Assembly: GCA_015680685.1 (NCBI GenBank)
Contig: MNCI01011437.1
Location: 20,453 to 50,270 of the forward strand
From: Gnetum montanum
Taxonomy: Eukaryota; Streptophyta; Gnetopsida; Gnetales; Gnetaceae
DNA: 29,818 bases
Direction of reading: 5' to 3'
In this document: positions 1-10,889 of the stretch, in pieces
Layout of the letters: every line of letters starts with the position of its first letter
How positions within the stretch are numbered: position 1 is the first letter of the stretch
Notes under the pieces: model-generated
The model's database searches: none
The model's input: only the letters and a program-made list of their open reading frames with translations
What the model was told of the DNA's origin: nothing
Made by a program: the position numbers and the translations under genes

Positions 1-752
1 TCTTTGACGGACTCGTCAAGAAAGGTCAGCGAGGTAGGCTTGGGTTGTTCAGCTTCGGAAGGAAACATGATAGCGTGTATCGCTTCCTCTTCTGCTGGTA
101 GGTTGGCATCCACTGATATGGATGTTAGCATGCGTACCATAGCCTCACGGTGTTCTCGAGACGTCATCAGTAAGTCCTACAGGCTGAGCGTTGTGTTCTT
201 TTGCTTAAGAGCTTGTTTGACTTGCGTGAATGCATCAAGGAGGTCCTTCTCTCGGCCGGGTTGTTTATCTCCCTTGTCCTCCTCCATTCGGCCCAAGAGA
301 CGAATCTCTCGAGGCGGAGCGGTGTCAGTGGGAGGGTTGTTCTTTTTCCTGCCAAGAGGAGGTGGCTGCGTTTCTGTACCTTTAGCCTGCTTCTGAGGCA
401 TAGGCAGAGGCACAGAGGCCAGGGGCCTAGGCTTAGGGAAGCCGAGCGTAAGGTGGTCTTTTGTAGCGTTAATTGTAGTGTCCTCTTCCTTTCGCTTAGG
501 AGGCGATGACTGGTTATTTTGACCGGAGGTCTGTCCCTACGTGAGAGGAGCAGGCCATGGTTCTGGCGCCCTGATAATGAAGGGCGCTCTAGGCGTGGGC
601 GTGGACGGAGCCGCGGCTTGAGTGCTGCCACGTGACTGAGGGCGTACCTGGGAAGGTGCCCGTATGATGAAAGGTGGCCGTGAGACCCCACTGGTTACCG
701 CTGAAGTAGTTGGCCCCCTTGGTGAGCTGGCGGGCATGCGCAAAACAAAAGG
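1..752 (-). pseudogene. Ty3/gypsy gag C-terminus to protease linker (partial, off left edge)
   Basis: This is the downstream part of the gag-pro reading frame of the minus-strand element, in the same frame as the gag core at 753-2035. It is proline- and lysine-rich, with two copies of a short FIIRAP motif near 575-595 and 660-680. Near the left edge it reads LMTSREHREAMVRMLTSI and then SLTFLDESVKD. Both resemble the stretch just before the aspartic protease in plant Tat/Ogre-type polyproteins, so protease and RT should lie beyond base 1. The frame is broken only by TAG codons at about 751, 537 and 177; there is no frameshift. The stop at 177 sits where relatives have a Trp or similar residue, so it is probably a point mutation. 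The assignment to the Tat side of Ty3/gypsy is inferred from sequence style, not from a tree. Confidence 0.7.
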
Positions 753-2035
753 CTACTTTGGCGGTCCCTTACGGTCACCGTCCGTACTCACCACAGTAAT
801 TGTATAAGGATCGTAGTTTGCGTTCAACGGGTCCTTATATACATGCAGTGTTTGGTTTTCCAGATGCGTCGGGTTACTGCTGTCCAATTTTAGATGACCT
901 TCGTCGATCATGCGTTGAATGTCGTCCTTCAATGCCCAGCAGTAATCCGTGTCGTGACCACACATCTTGTGGTAGTCACAGAAACGGTCCAGCCGAAAAG
1001 ATCTCGGAACTGCTGGTTCGTTGGGTAGGGCTAAAGAAGGGTCCTTCAGCAATTCACAGTGACGCCTGTGACGCTTCAGAGCTTCCTCGGACACCTTCTT
1101 AGGTTGAATGTGCCCTACCACTAACAGTTGTTTCAGCAATTCGGAATGCTTTACAGGTAAAGCCGCATATTTTGAACGATCTTTACGCTCAAAATTTGGC
1201 TTTGGCTGCGGGGGACCTTCAGGGGTAGCTATGGTTTGGCTGGTGCCAGCACCAGCCGTGGCCTCGGGAGGCGCTGTTGTGGGCGCCTTCTTGTTCTTGT
1301 TCTTTGCATTTTCGGTCAGCGCGGCTACTGTCGTTGTTGCCGCCTTACCCTTGTCTTTGGCCTTGTGTGCATTCCTGTAGGAGACATACGCTGGGTCTTT
1401 GCTGGCCTCCGCAGCATCTTGGATGCTCCTAACTTGTGCAAAGGCCTGATGTAAATTACTCGGGGAAAGGTAGTACAGTTTTAACTTAATGAAGTCATTG
1501 ACTGCTCCCTTGAACATAGCCAGCATATGTGAGTCCGCGATCGGCTCGCGGATCTTGTTCAAGGTGGCATTCCAGCGCTGTATAAACTTTTGGACGGGCT
1601 CGAGCGGGTCTTGTTTCACCCCCATGAGCTGATCCAGTGTGACTTCCGACTTCAAATTGTATTTGAAGTAGGTCACAAACTGGGTCAGCAGCTCTTCCAA
1701 GGTTGAGATGGAAGAGCGTGGGAGGGCTCGGTACCAATCCAAAGCTTTCCCCATTAACGACATCGCAAAGACGCGGATGACAGTGTGTGGCCACTGTTGC
1801 AATAACAAGGACTCAGATCTAAACGTGACAAGGTAAGCGTTGGGATCTCCCTCCCCATTGTACTTGGTAAAACGAGGCAGGGACATCCCCGGTGGTAATG
1901 ACAGCATAGGGACCGTTGAACTAATCAGATCATCCTGATAAAAGTCCATGATCTGAATAGTATCAGATCCAGCGGCCTTAAGGCGTCGAACCTCCTCAGT
2001 GAGGGTCTGTATAAGCTAGAAGGCTTGGTCCAGAC
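753..2035 (-). pseudogene. Ty3/gypsy gag core (capsid-like domain plus Tat-type zinc-binding motif)
   Basis: The longest uninterrupted part is 398 codons (753-1949, minus). It matches the plant retrotransposon Gag family: LPRFTKYNGEGDPNAYLVTF near residues 24-43, then KALDWYRALPRSSI, and LLTQFVTYF further on. This is the W-x-x-L...F-x-x-F capsid pattern. A lysine/alanine-rich linker follows. Near residue 325 comes FCDYHKMCGHDTDYCWALK, a CxxH...GHxxxxC variant knuckle typical of Tat/Ogre gags. Gag packages element RNA into cytoplasmic particles. The frame extends upstream of the Met at 1949 through LTEEVRRLKAAGSDTIQI to one TAG near 2020. So the Met is only the first one after a nonsense codon, not the true start. 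The GC content and low number of lesions make this the youngest-looking coding region among the repeats. Confidence 0.85.
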
Positions 2036-3129
2036 CCATTGACGGAGGTGCCTGCGAAACAGGCACAGGGGGTTGGACCGGGGGGGCGGAGCGAGGGAAC
2101 GGAAAAAATGAGAGAGGCTAGCTGGCTGCTGGTGGGGCGGGGATCCCTGCAGGCGGAGGGGCTTGTATTGGTTTGGGCAGAGGGGTTGGCAGTCGCCTGC
2201 TGCACAAAATAGGGATGGGTGTACTACGGGATCCTCTGTGGAGCTTGCGTTACCGGTGCAACTGGGGGCTGCACGCCGTACACCACAGACTGAGCATGTT
2301 GCGCCGCTGGGTTGGCCCACTGACCTGCGGCAGGCTGTTAGACGTATGTTTGTGGCTGAGCGATTGCGGGGATTTGCTGAGTCTGCGGATGTGGAAGCGG
2401 CATGGTCTGAGCCAGGCGCGTTACAGATACGTTATGGGGTTGTATCTGCGGGATGAAATGGGACGTGGTGGTCGCCGGGATCACTGCTGGGATACTAAGT
2501 ACCTGTGGTGACGGAACTACCCCCGCGTTATGGTGCGATATTTGTGCTTGCAACCCAGACGGCTGCGCATTGACCTGCGGAAGGACAGGGATGTACATCT
2601 GCGCGGTCATGGCTGAGTCCAGAGAGGCTGCCTCTCCGTTGAAAGGGAACAAAGGATTTACGTACGTGTGGGGCATTAGAGTATGAAACGAATGTTCCGA
2701 CAGGGCCGCGAATTCGTCTTCTTCCTCTCCCCCATGCTGGGGCTCCACCACAGCTTGTGAAGTCTGGTCTTTGGCCATGACCAACTGTGCGATAAGCTCG
2801 TGTTGGTGTTCGGTCAAGGGGATTATGTCGTAGGCTGTTGGCTTAAAATCATAGCCCCCCCGGTGGAGCACCTCAAAGTTTCGCTTCGCCTCAAGCTCGG
2901 CTCGGCTGAGAGCCAGCCTCGCCTGGATCTTAACGCATAGGAAGTTGTATTCTTCAGGGGTTATAACCGTGAAGATAGGCTCTTTTCCCTGAAGCCTCAA
3001 TGAACGGCGCAATGGTCCCTGAGGTCCCATTGCATCAGGAGCTGGTCCTGTGACCGCCGTAGGATTGATAGGTGCGACACCCAGATCGGTAGTGCCCATG
3101 GCGGTTGTGTTTGAGTAAAAGGAGTCCAT
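2036..3129 (-). pseudogene. Ty3/gypsy gag N-terminal region (broken)
   Basis: From the likely initiator (MDSFYSNTTAMG, ATG complement at 3127-3129) the frame is open to 2338 and reads as a hydrophilic, Pro/Gln-rich gag N-terminus. An upstream in-frame Met at 3225 exists, but the start at 3129 leaves a sensible leader of about 240 nt after the primer-binding site. The frame stops at a TAA at 2338-2340 and continues in the same frame through AGQWANPAAQHAQSVVYGVQ to a TAG near 2248. It must then shift frame between about 2060 and 2150 to join the gag core. Nothing in it has a recognisable catalytic role. Pro/Gln-rich N-terminal extensions are common in Tat-type gags. At least two nonsense codons and one frameshift make it non-functional as it stands. 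Confidence 0.6.
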
Positions 3130-3354
3130 TGATCGATGAAGGTAACGGTAACTAGTAATCGGATCTAAAAGAAAATGGTTGGCAACAAAAAGCACAAAAA
3201 GGCTTTCTACCCTGTAGGATTTCAAGGAAATCGTCCTTGCGACCGATCTATACCACGCGATTGACCGTAGACTTCCCTAGAGGTATTACGTCTATGGTTT
3301 AGGGTATGGATCACTATCAGGGCTACCCGAAATATTCGGATCAAAGCCTGAAGG

Positions 3355-3371
3355 CCCTCTTTCTAGCGCCA
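3355..3371 (-). other. Primer-binding-site-like sequence of the minus-strand gypsy element
   Basis: On the minus strand this reads TGGCGCTAGAAAGAGGG. It starts with TGG, the complement of a tRNA CCA end, and lies between the putative LTR and the gag leader. The parent tRNA was not identified. The spacing from the LTR terminus (TG at 3379 on the plus strand) would be 7 nt, longer than usual, so the exact LTR edge is uncertain. Confidence 0.5.
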
Positions 3372-4075
3372 GAAAACTGTAACGACAGAAAACGTCGGCA
3401 GCTGGAAATACCGACCGAGGTTCTGTGTATACAGTTTTAACCACGGATCCGCGCGAGGGCTATGCTGGAAAAAGCGAATCCGCGGCACCCTGAACAGTCT
3501 TGTCGATCAGACAGGGACTTGCGGGTCAGTAAAACGATGAAGATTACGGATCTTTGCGTGCTGCAGTTTGATTCGGGGGATCGTGAAATGGGAGGAAAAC
3601 AATGTGGATGAATCGCTACGATAATAACGTCAAACACGCTGAAGAGATGCTAATCCGGAGAGAAACGCATGATTTTCAAAGATCTATGTTTTGATTTTTG
3701 AAAGAATGTATGATTTGTATGGCACGTTATAATGGGAGAGACCCCCAATAACTTGATACAAAAATGAGCATAAAACAACAAAGAAACTGTCCAGACGGAA
3801 GTTTGATCTACCTCGTAGGCCAAAACTGGGATGCAAGGATGTTCAAGCTCTGAGGTCTGCCGATCAACTATTTCTGATTGGTAGGGCCTGCGAACTGGGC
3901 GAGACGATCTCACAATCTTTGTTCTACTTTTTTGTTTCAAGTAGGTTCTACTCAGGGCAGCAATCTCCCCAAAGGAATGATCTCTCTTGTTGCTAAGGCT
4001 CAAGCGCACTATGTCCTGTTCTTGCTGAAGGATGGTGCTGTCAACAGTTGCCAAAAGGTTACTCTTTGTTTCTCT

Positions 4076-4195
4076 GCTCAAGGTGATAAGTGCTTCCTTG
4101 CTCAGAAAATGCTCTTGCCCTTTTGATTTTCTGCCGCTCAAAGTGATAAATGCTCTGGTGCTCAGAAAAATGCCTCTGCTTCTCTGATTTGCCAA
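4076..4195 (-). repeat. 60-bp tandem duplication in LTR R/U5
   Basis: Two adjacent copies, with period exactly 60, can be aligned line against line. Both begin GCTCAARGTGATAARTGCT and share TTGCTCAGAAAA or GTGCTCAGAAAA and a GATTT core. They are diverged, so the duplication is not recent. Confidence 0.7.
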
Positions 4196-4219
4196 CCTTT
4201 GTATCTTTGTTAACTGAGA

Positions 4220-4228
4220 TATTTATAG
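4220..4228 (-). promoter_or_regulatory. TATA box of the minus-strand LTR
   Basis: The minus strand reads CTATAAATATC, a near-consensus plant TATA box, inside the LTR. It implies transcription leftward into gag, with initiation expected about 25-35 nt further left (about 4190). Confidence 0.55.
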
Positions 4229-4471
4229 GCCGCGACACTCCATGGAAGAGGCACAACCCTGATGATGTGGGTTCCGGACATTTCGGGTCCCATTGACATG
4301 ACCATTTTAAGTCAGACTGTGACTACGCATAACACGCTCATTTGCGTGTTGTGTGTGTGAAGAGCAGGTACATGTTGAGCATGCTTCAATTGCTTTTAGG
4401 CTATATTACACTCATTCACATTGTGTTGCGTGTATGAGCGTAATCTGGTATAAAAACAACAGGCTCAAAAT

Positions 4472-4618
4472 TGTCTTACACTCACTATGCAGCTGCGCGT
4501 ATCGAAGCGTAAACAATGTCTAATTTACGCTCACTACGTAGCTGCGCGTAACGAGGCGTAAACAATGTCTAATTTACGCTCACTACGCAGCTACGCGTAA
4601 CAAAGCGTAAATAATGTC
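4472..4618. repeat. 49-bp CpG-rich tandem repeat (3 copies) in LTR U3
   Basis: The shared GCGTAAAYAATGTC segment recurs at 4507, 4556 and 4605, a period of 49. Each unit holds TTACGCTCACTACG, then AGCTGCGCGTAACG, then GCGTAA. The TTACGCT and AGCGTAA ends are inverted repeats, so each unit can fold as an imperfect hairpin. Degenerate partial copies flank it at about 4310-4440, 4635-4672 and 4754-4796. It lies in U3 upstream of the TATA box and is much richer in CpG than its surroundings. Confidence 0.85.
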
Positions 4619-4880
4619 TAGCCTTAGTGATGAAATACACAATGATACGCACCGCCGCGTAACGAGCGTAAAGACTAGTTATTCATGCGCCACGAGAAAA
4701 AAGTGTCAAACTGTTGTGCTTCTCTGGACTCTGCCCTCGACTATTTTGGAGCTTATTACGCTCATTACGCTGCCATGCATAATAGAGCGTAAACTTGTCC
4801 TTGAACAAAGCTGATGCGCGCTCTCGCTTGAATTGCGAATCTTTGCCTAAGGCCGACTCGTAATTTTCACGGTGTTTCAC

Positions 4881-6698
4881 CTATAAATTTTTCATGAAAG
4901 ACTTCTTGTCATCTTCATCCTAACTTACTAATGATTTTAATGATACCTTGTATTCCTCAATCACATTCTCCCACATATCAAACTCAAACAATTCTAAATA
5001 GGTTTGTACACAACCCTTTCAAAGGGCATAGATAGTACCATTAAAAGAGATGGTTGTGCAAGCAATGTCCCTACTATCCTTCCATTTCATAAGGTTATTA
5101 AATTTGGGAATGATCATCAATATTTGATACTACTTGTGGATCAATGAACTTAGAATGTGATGATGAATGGGTTCCAAATAGAATTTAAACTTAAAAGTAA
5201 CTACAAACAATTGTTTAAACTAAATACACAAATGAAACTCACTCATCAAAATGTGTGGTAAAGCTCATCACCTTTATATTGTTGAAATCAAATAATAGTG
5301 GTAGAGGATGCCAATATGGTAGATCCTCAAATGCTACACACTCGTCACAAGATGAACAAATCTTTAGGCTTGGTATCTCATAGGACTCACAAGAACCTTG
5401 CAAGAATAAGAATAAATGTGGTGCTCTCACAAAACATACATATAATCCCCCATGGTAAAATCACAAGCACTTGGCCACCCAAGTGAAAAACCACTTAGTG
5501 CAAACAAAATACAAACACTTGGCTACCCAAGTAGAGAATTTGTTAGGGCTACACAACATATCTCTTCCCAGAGATGATTTAAGTTCCTTAAAGTAAAGAG
5601 AATGAATACAATAGAGAGTGCAAAGAGTGATCCACACATATAATCTACAAAAACTAAGAGCAAGAACTAAGACACTATGAATACAAATATAAAATCCATA
5701 GTTAAATAGAATGTGAACCCTCCAAATGATAGATTAATTAATGCAGTACATTCCAAACCTTAGGAGAAAGAGAAATGTAATAATGATGGTGAAACTTTCC
5801 AAGCACAAATATAGCAAATCAACCTTGATTCTAATTCTAATATCAAATCAAATATGATGGCAATGAAATGCTCAAAAAATCCAAATGTCAATGTGAGATT
5901 CAAGAACCAATGTATGTAGTTAAGCCTCCAATGCAAGAAAATGGATTGAATCAAATGAGATTTAAGATATCCCTTTTGTAGAAGTTGCATCCAAAACTTT
6001 TCCTGCCACTTTGACTCTACTTTGAGAAAACAAAATGACTAAGAACATCTTTTTAGTTCATCCAATATCTATTTGGAACATCTTATTAAAACTTGGACAT
6101 TTATAATTACTTAATATTTAGGTGGAACATCTATGTTTTGCTAGGATCTTTTAGGTGGAACATCCACCCTGAGCTAGAATCACTACTAAAACTTTGTTAG
6201 GCCTTTGTTAAGATGTTCATACTTGACTATGGATGTCCACCTTGCATCTAGAGATTGGAAAAGATAAACTTTTGACTCATTTGAACTTCTTATCTTTTAT
6301 CCCAAATTTCTCGAGTAGACTTGTAATAACATTTCATGACCCTGATCTTATCCTAAACTAAACAAGTTAATCCATATCATGCACATAAACATTACACACC
6401 ATACTTCTCATTTTTTATTTTTAGCATAGAAATAAATGGGATTAGTCAACATACAAGTCATTGGTTAGTAATCTTATATCATAATATATGTTTATTCATA
6501 TTTTGGGTTACCTACATTGTAATCAAAGTTTTATTTGATAGTTAAATGATGTGATATAAAAGTATATAACATTTAAATCATTCATGCTAGGCCTTATTCT
6601 TTTTTTCTTTTCTTTTCTTTTCTTTTTTTACTTATTAAGTAATACTTTGATGTTGTAACATGTCCTAGGTATAGGATCATGTATACATAAGCATGTAA
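4881..6698. other. AT-rich interval without a recognisable gene
   Basis: No convincing protein similarity was seen in any frame and only short ORFs are present. It holds two near-identical inverted-repeat motifs (5468-5485 and 5516-5533), a recurring GGTGGAACATC motif around 6120-6165, and a TTTTC-rich pyrimidine tract at about 6599-6630. It is probably older unrecognised repeat sequence. Confidence 0.5.
5468..5533. repeat. Paired short palindromes (CACTTGG-n4-CCAAGTG)
   Basis: CACTTGGCCACCCAAGTG at 5468-5485 recurs as CACTTGGCTACCCAAGTA at 5516-5533, 48 bp apart. Each copy has 7-bp arms, the second imperfect. Confidence 0.6.
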
Positions 6699-7399
6699 TG
6701 TTTTTTTCTTTTTTGAGAAAAATTATGGTCATTTATATAATGAGAGGGATGAAGCCCAAATCAACAAGTGCAACAACAGTATCATCATGAAAGGTAGAAG
6801 ATCTTCCAATAAAATAGATGAACACCTAGACCAATCAAAAATCCCCAGGCATTCCTATAGGGTATTGAAATCAAAAACCAAAAAAATAGTCATGTGTAAT
6901 ATCATAAAGGTCATTTAAAATAGAGAGTATGCATATTCGGAAAAACAAAAGAATAAAAAATTTACAACCACCACATTGGCTCATCCTCCAAGGAGTCACG
7001 AGTGTTCAACATTGTCATCATGCATTCATGGATAATTTTCTACAAGTGAAAGTTTACAAATGCTTTTGAAATGCATTTAAATGGAGAGTTTTGGCACTTT
7101 ACATAAACAATGAGAGAATTCTGCTTGATCCAAATCTTCTAGGAAACCTCCACCTATAATGAAATCTCATGTAACTGGTTTTGAATAATGGGTCCTTTTG
7201 TAATCATTCTCCAACACGGATCCCACATGATCCCAGTCAACATGTGTACAAATCAACCTATAGCCTTTGTAAATAAACATTCCTTGAAAAGGTGTGTTGT
7301 GGTTTCAATCTCCTTATATCAAAACCATACATTGGAAGGCCATGATAAATCCTCATCACTAGAGTTTTTTTTTTTTTTGAGTGAGCACTACATGATGAG
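6699..7399 (-). mobile_element. LINE 3' segment with zinc-finger RVT-like region and poly(A)
   Basis: On the minus strand this is the 3' end of a LINE whose RT lies at 20,604-22,640; the Athila-like element separates the two parts. Around 7,150-7,320 it reads EIETTTHLFKECLFTKAI. This is the ExxxHLFxxCxxxxxxW pattern of the C-terminal zinc-binding (zf-RVT) domain of plant LINE ORF2 proteins, although the closing Trp position is damaged. The element ends in an A-rich tail (T-rich on the plus strand at 6,699-6,717), as expected for target-primed reverse transcription. A T14 run at about 7,366 is an A run inside the LINE, probably secondary. Several stops are present, so it is inactive. Confidence 0.65.
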
Positions 7400-8261
7400 T
7401 GATGAGCATTAAAGTGTCACATCAATGGGCCCCCATTAACATGGCCTTGTTGATGGGCCCCTGTCGACGGGGCCCTATTTACGTGGTGTTGCCCCACTGA
7501 AGCAACCATGCGATAAAAACTATAAATACAAGCTCACAACTGTGTTTATGGGTAGTCAAGTCATAGTAGTAGCTACATTCAAAAGTTAGACTATTTTCCC
7601 AAGTGTCCGCAATAGGAGTAATTGAGTGTACATATCTTTATTCAAGCACTGTTGTACCTAAGCACGATAGTGTGTGCAACAATAAAGACAAGCTTCTTGA
7701 TAAACCTTGCAACATTTTGGATAGTTTAAATGTTTTATTCATGCATTTAATTTTTTTAGTTATTTATTCAATGTTTCTCCCTAATTAAGCAAGATAAGCT
7801 AAATAGCGATTAAGTAAACACATAAGTACGATCACTTCGAGCATGTGTAGGACGTTTAGTAATCCCAATAGTGCTTAACGCTTGGTAACCCAGCAACATT
7901 ATATGTTTTCAGGATGTGTACGACAAGTGGGACTGCCTACTTATGTTAGAACTATTTAAACAATAGTTAGCTCATTAGATTAAAGTAGAAATTAAATTAT
8001 TTTATTCTTTATCCTATTTATTTGAAGCACCAAGCCATAAAGTATAAAATGACAAAAATCATATGCCTTGATTACACTTAACCATACCTTTACACATCAC
8101 AAGTGTAATTGGGAAGACAACAAATGACCATTAGGGCAAGGTTCACTTCCTAGATGACTAGTGTACTGGAAGATATAGAGCCTGCAGAATTCGACTAGAT
8201 CACATGTGAACACTCCGTGATTCGTATGGTTGAGCATAGAGGTACCTTTCACTGCTCATCA
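7400..8261 (+). repeat. 5' LTR of the Athila-like element
   Basis: This 862-bp LTR starts TGATGAGCATTAAAGTGTCA and ends CACTGCTCATCA. U3 holds GC-rich GGGCCC-containing short repeats (7422-7498), then a TATA box (ACTATAAATAC, 7519-7529). A poly(A)-signal-like AATAAA lies at 7681-7686, and the rest is AT-rich R/U5. Co-linear similarity to 19670-20598 runs over its whole length. Confidence 0.9.
7422..7498 (+). repeat. GC-rich U3 short repeats
   Basis: About three degenerate copies of a unit of about 28-30 bp around the core GATGGGSCCC...TTNACGTGGYNTTG sit just upstream of the TATA box. The 3' LTR has about four copies, which explains most of its extra length. Confidence 0.65.
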
Positions 8262-8283
8262 TTGGTGCCATTACTAGGAACTG
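8262..8283 (+). other. Primer-binding site (decayed tRNA-Asp type)
   Basis: Directly after the 5' LTR, TGGTGCCATTACTAGGAA aligns to the Athila-type tRNA-Asp PBS consensus TGGCGCCGTTGCCGGGGA (consensus from memory). Twelve of 18 positions match, and all six mismatches are C-to-T or G-to-A. The position and transition-only pattern make this a convincing PBS. Confidence 0.75.
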
Positions 8284-8599
8284 TTTCTTTTGAAACATGT
8301 GCTACCTAAGATTAATGAACATCATTAACATCATTGGATGAACCCAAGGCTAGCATCACTCTCACATGTAATATAATTATATAAGCACACTAATATTCTA
8401 TTTGTTTGCAAAATGTCTTCTTCTCTTAGGTGTGATGATGTTAAACGACTAGTCCCACAAGAGTGCCAGATGGTATATACTCATCCAGATGAGTATATGC
8501 CTAATTTCATCTTCATCCTACATTAGGATGAACAACTATGATAGCGTGACATGAAAGGAAACATTGTAATGCCTCCCGATTGATCTGTGCTCGTGATGC

Positions 8600-10700
8600 T
8601 ACTTCAAACTCTTAAGAAGTTATGCATCCATGATCTTCAAGAGGAGTACGTTGTGCATAATTACAACTACCGAGACTACTGTCCCACTAAAACACAATGT
8701 AGGAGAGATTGACACCAGGAGAAGCAACATGAGTTTGTGAAGGAGAAACATTTCACCAATCCCTTGTTCCTGCTGAACCAAAATAATAATGAGGACCCTC
8801 TCTCTAGGGGCTCTCAACATGAAATTTCTCCATCCCTCATTATTGGTGATGGGGGTGTGAACTTGAATCTACATTCCACTATCAACAAAATAGGTTTAGG
8901 TAAAGATGGCAGTCAAGGTAGGGGCTCAAACAAACATCAAGATGATAAGAAACTTGATGAACATCACTGTGAAAACTGAAGGGGAGTTGGAAGATACCAT
9001 GGTGGTGGTAGTCCTCCTCCCTCTTCACCATCTTCATCTGCATCTTCTTCTTTTTCTTTTGGTTCTGAAGAAACAATCATGATGGAGGTAAGCAATAGGA
9101 CAATAATACCAATCGCCATGCCCACAATAATCGAAGGGTAACATAGGACATCATGGGTGACAAAAAAATAATGATGATGATGAGCCTTTGCTAGCACCTC
9201 AAAGCATGCTTAACATTGCAAAGGTAGTTAAGATCCCAACTAGGAATGTGAAGGATAGTTAAATCAAGTGCTTAGACATGAATAATATCCCAAGATTTAA
9301 AGTAGGATATACCCCTGATCCGCAAAATCATCTATAAGCCTTTCACAATGTTGCATCTTACAAAACATAAAGAATGACTAGCAGAAATTGAAGCTATTCC
9401 CTAAGACACTCATCAAATAGGTAGAAAGTTGGTACTGGTCCTTGTAACTAGAATCCATTCTCAGATGGAGTACCATGCTAGAATTGTTTAATGACAAATA
9501 CCAAACATACTCTAGAGTGTCTAATCTGAGAAGGAAAATCCAAGGTTGGAAATAGGGAACACACGAACCCTTGGATGCCGTCATGAGTAAATATTATTCA
9601 CTCTTACATCAATGCCCTGGCCATGGTTATTCTTAGAGAGAACAACTCCACCACATCATATATGGGCTTAGAGCAAAAACCTGAAGAACTCTTGGGGTTT
9701 ATGCCCAAGGGAGACTATATGAACTAAGAGCTCATTAGATAAAAAGGCTGATAGAGCAAGTAGTAAAAGAAGAAGGTGAGTTGCAAAAAAGAGAAAGTAT
9801 AGAAGAATATAATAGGAACCCTTCCATTAGAAAAAGGGAGGTCTAATTCTGTGATGAGGAGGAGGTGGTGAATAGGAAAATTTTACCCATCTAAAAATCT
9901 ATTTCTGATATTTTGACAAAGGTTGATAAATTATGGGACTCTTTGAATGAAAAATTCTAAATTTCTATGAAGATTGTTGAAGAATCCAAAGATCAAAATA
10001 GTGACTACAATCGTAGGAGGTAACAAGAAGTTGAACGTGCCTACCAAAGAGGTAAGGGCAAAGCTATTGTAGTAGAAGAAGTTGTGGAGATAGACTTTGA
10101 TGATGATGTTAAGTGTGACATTTGTCAATACAAACATCTGAAGGGATGTTGCCTTTTGGTGTTACACTTACAAGAGTCTGGGATGTACATGCTCAATCCT
10201 TGACTAGCATGGAGATAAGCACCCAGACAATTACCTTATACTCAAGGTAATCCAAGGTAATTCCACCAGCAACAACAAGCTTACTATTCAAGTGAAGCTC
10301 CACCACAACCATACGAGCAATACCAATAGTGGCAATAATCACAGTCATGGGGAATGCCACCACCAAGACAGTAGTACCCTTATAGGCAACTAAATCCATA
10401 CAAGTACTATGTTCAGCAACATGTTTCTCCATGAAGCTTTGAAAGTCATGCCTCATTCCAACATCACTATTATCCTCCAGAGTACCATCAAACTCATTCT
10501 CCATTTACTCAGGGGAAGCATCCATATTTATACCACCCTCCACATCCATTTGCACACATCCCTCCACCCTCTACCTAGTTACATCTTACTTCATCCATGC
10601 AGGGTGAAATTCCCCCATAGCCACAGCAACGAAATGCTATGAGAGCTGTAAATTTACAAGTGGCCTTCCAGTCAAGTGATTCAAATACTCAATCTAGGAA
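8600..10700 (+). pseudogene. gag of the Athila-like element (degenerate)
   Basis: Gag homology is clearest in one plus frame from about 9,385 to 10,200. It reads LFPKTLI...ESWYWSL, then MLELFNDKYQTYSRVSNLRR, HEPLDAVMSKYYSLLHQCPG and QLHHIIYGLRAKT. These follow the plant Gag capsid pattern (W-x-x-L, LxxxFxxKY, YxxLLxxCPxH, IxYxGL). Further on, at about 10,105-10,150, CDICQYKHLKGCC looks like an eroded CCHC knuckle. The 8,600-9,160 stretch is a probable N-terminal region with a serine/aspartate-rich tail, and 10,200-10,700 is Pro/Gln-rich. There are many in-frame stops and at least two frame changes. The initiator cannot be fixed. It would have encoded the particle structural protein. Confidence 0.7.
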
Positions 10701-10889
10701 ATGAACATTTTTCTAACCCAACAATCCTTCCAAATCCTTACAACTTAATGTGGTTGGTATCCTTGTAACTCCAACATCCTCATCCTCTGCACCAAACACA
10801 TTCGAGAGCCCTTCAAATCAAATGCTACCTTAAATCTGCACTATGATGCTAACTCATGTTGTCTTAGATTAGATCAAGGCTAATAACCT

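Larger units (their letters stand above)
3379..4880 (-). mobile_element. 5' LTR of the minus-strand Ty3/gypsy (Tat-like) element
   Basis: This gene-free block lies upstream of gag and the PBS, so it is the element's 5' LTR (about 1.5 kb). On the minus strand U3 comes first (about 4880-4230), with a 49-bp CpG-rich tandem repeat, then a TATA box at 4220-4228, then R/U5 (about 4200-3379) with a 60-bp duplication. The inner edge is set by a TG at 3379 next to the PBS-like site. The outer edge is estimated from the change to AT-rich sequence near 4880 and could be off by tens of bases. The partner LTR is outside the window, so neither terminal inverted bases nor a target-site duplication could be checked. 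Short ORFs in this block have no recognisable similarity. Confidence 0.6.

Noticed and set aside
4-509. Plus-strand ORFs of 130 and 102 codons
   Set aside because: They are shadows of the minus-strand gag-pro frame, with Cys/Ser/Arg-rich low-complexity translations and no family resemblance.
1108-1454. Plus-strand ORFs opposite gag with hydrophobic stretches
   Set aside because: Antisense shadows of the Ala/Lys-rich gag linker. The apparent membrane segments result from reading that linker backwards.
3650-4195. 181-codon minus-strand ORF in the LTR
   Set aside because: It lies in R/U5 and overlaps the 60-bp duplication, whose repeated peptide it simply encodes. No similarity to any family.
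4507-4618. CRISPR-like array
   Set aside because: The 49-bp period has no unique spacers, the copies are diverged end to end, and the setting is a plant LTR.
8964-9197. Minus-strand ORF with His-rich and hydrophobic segments
   Set aside because: A shadow of the Ser/Asp-rich plus-strand gag region.
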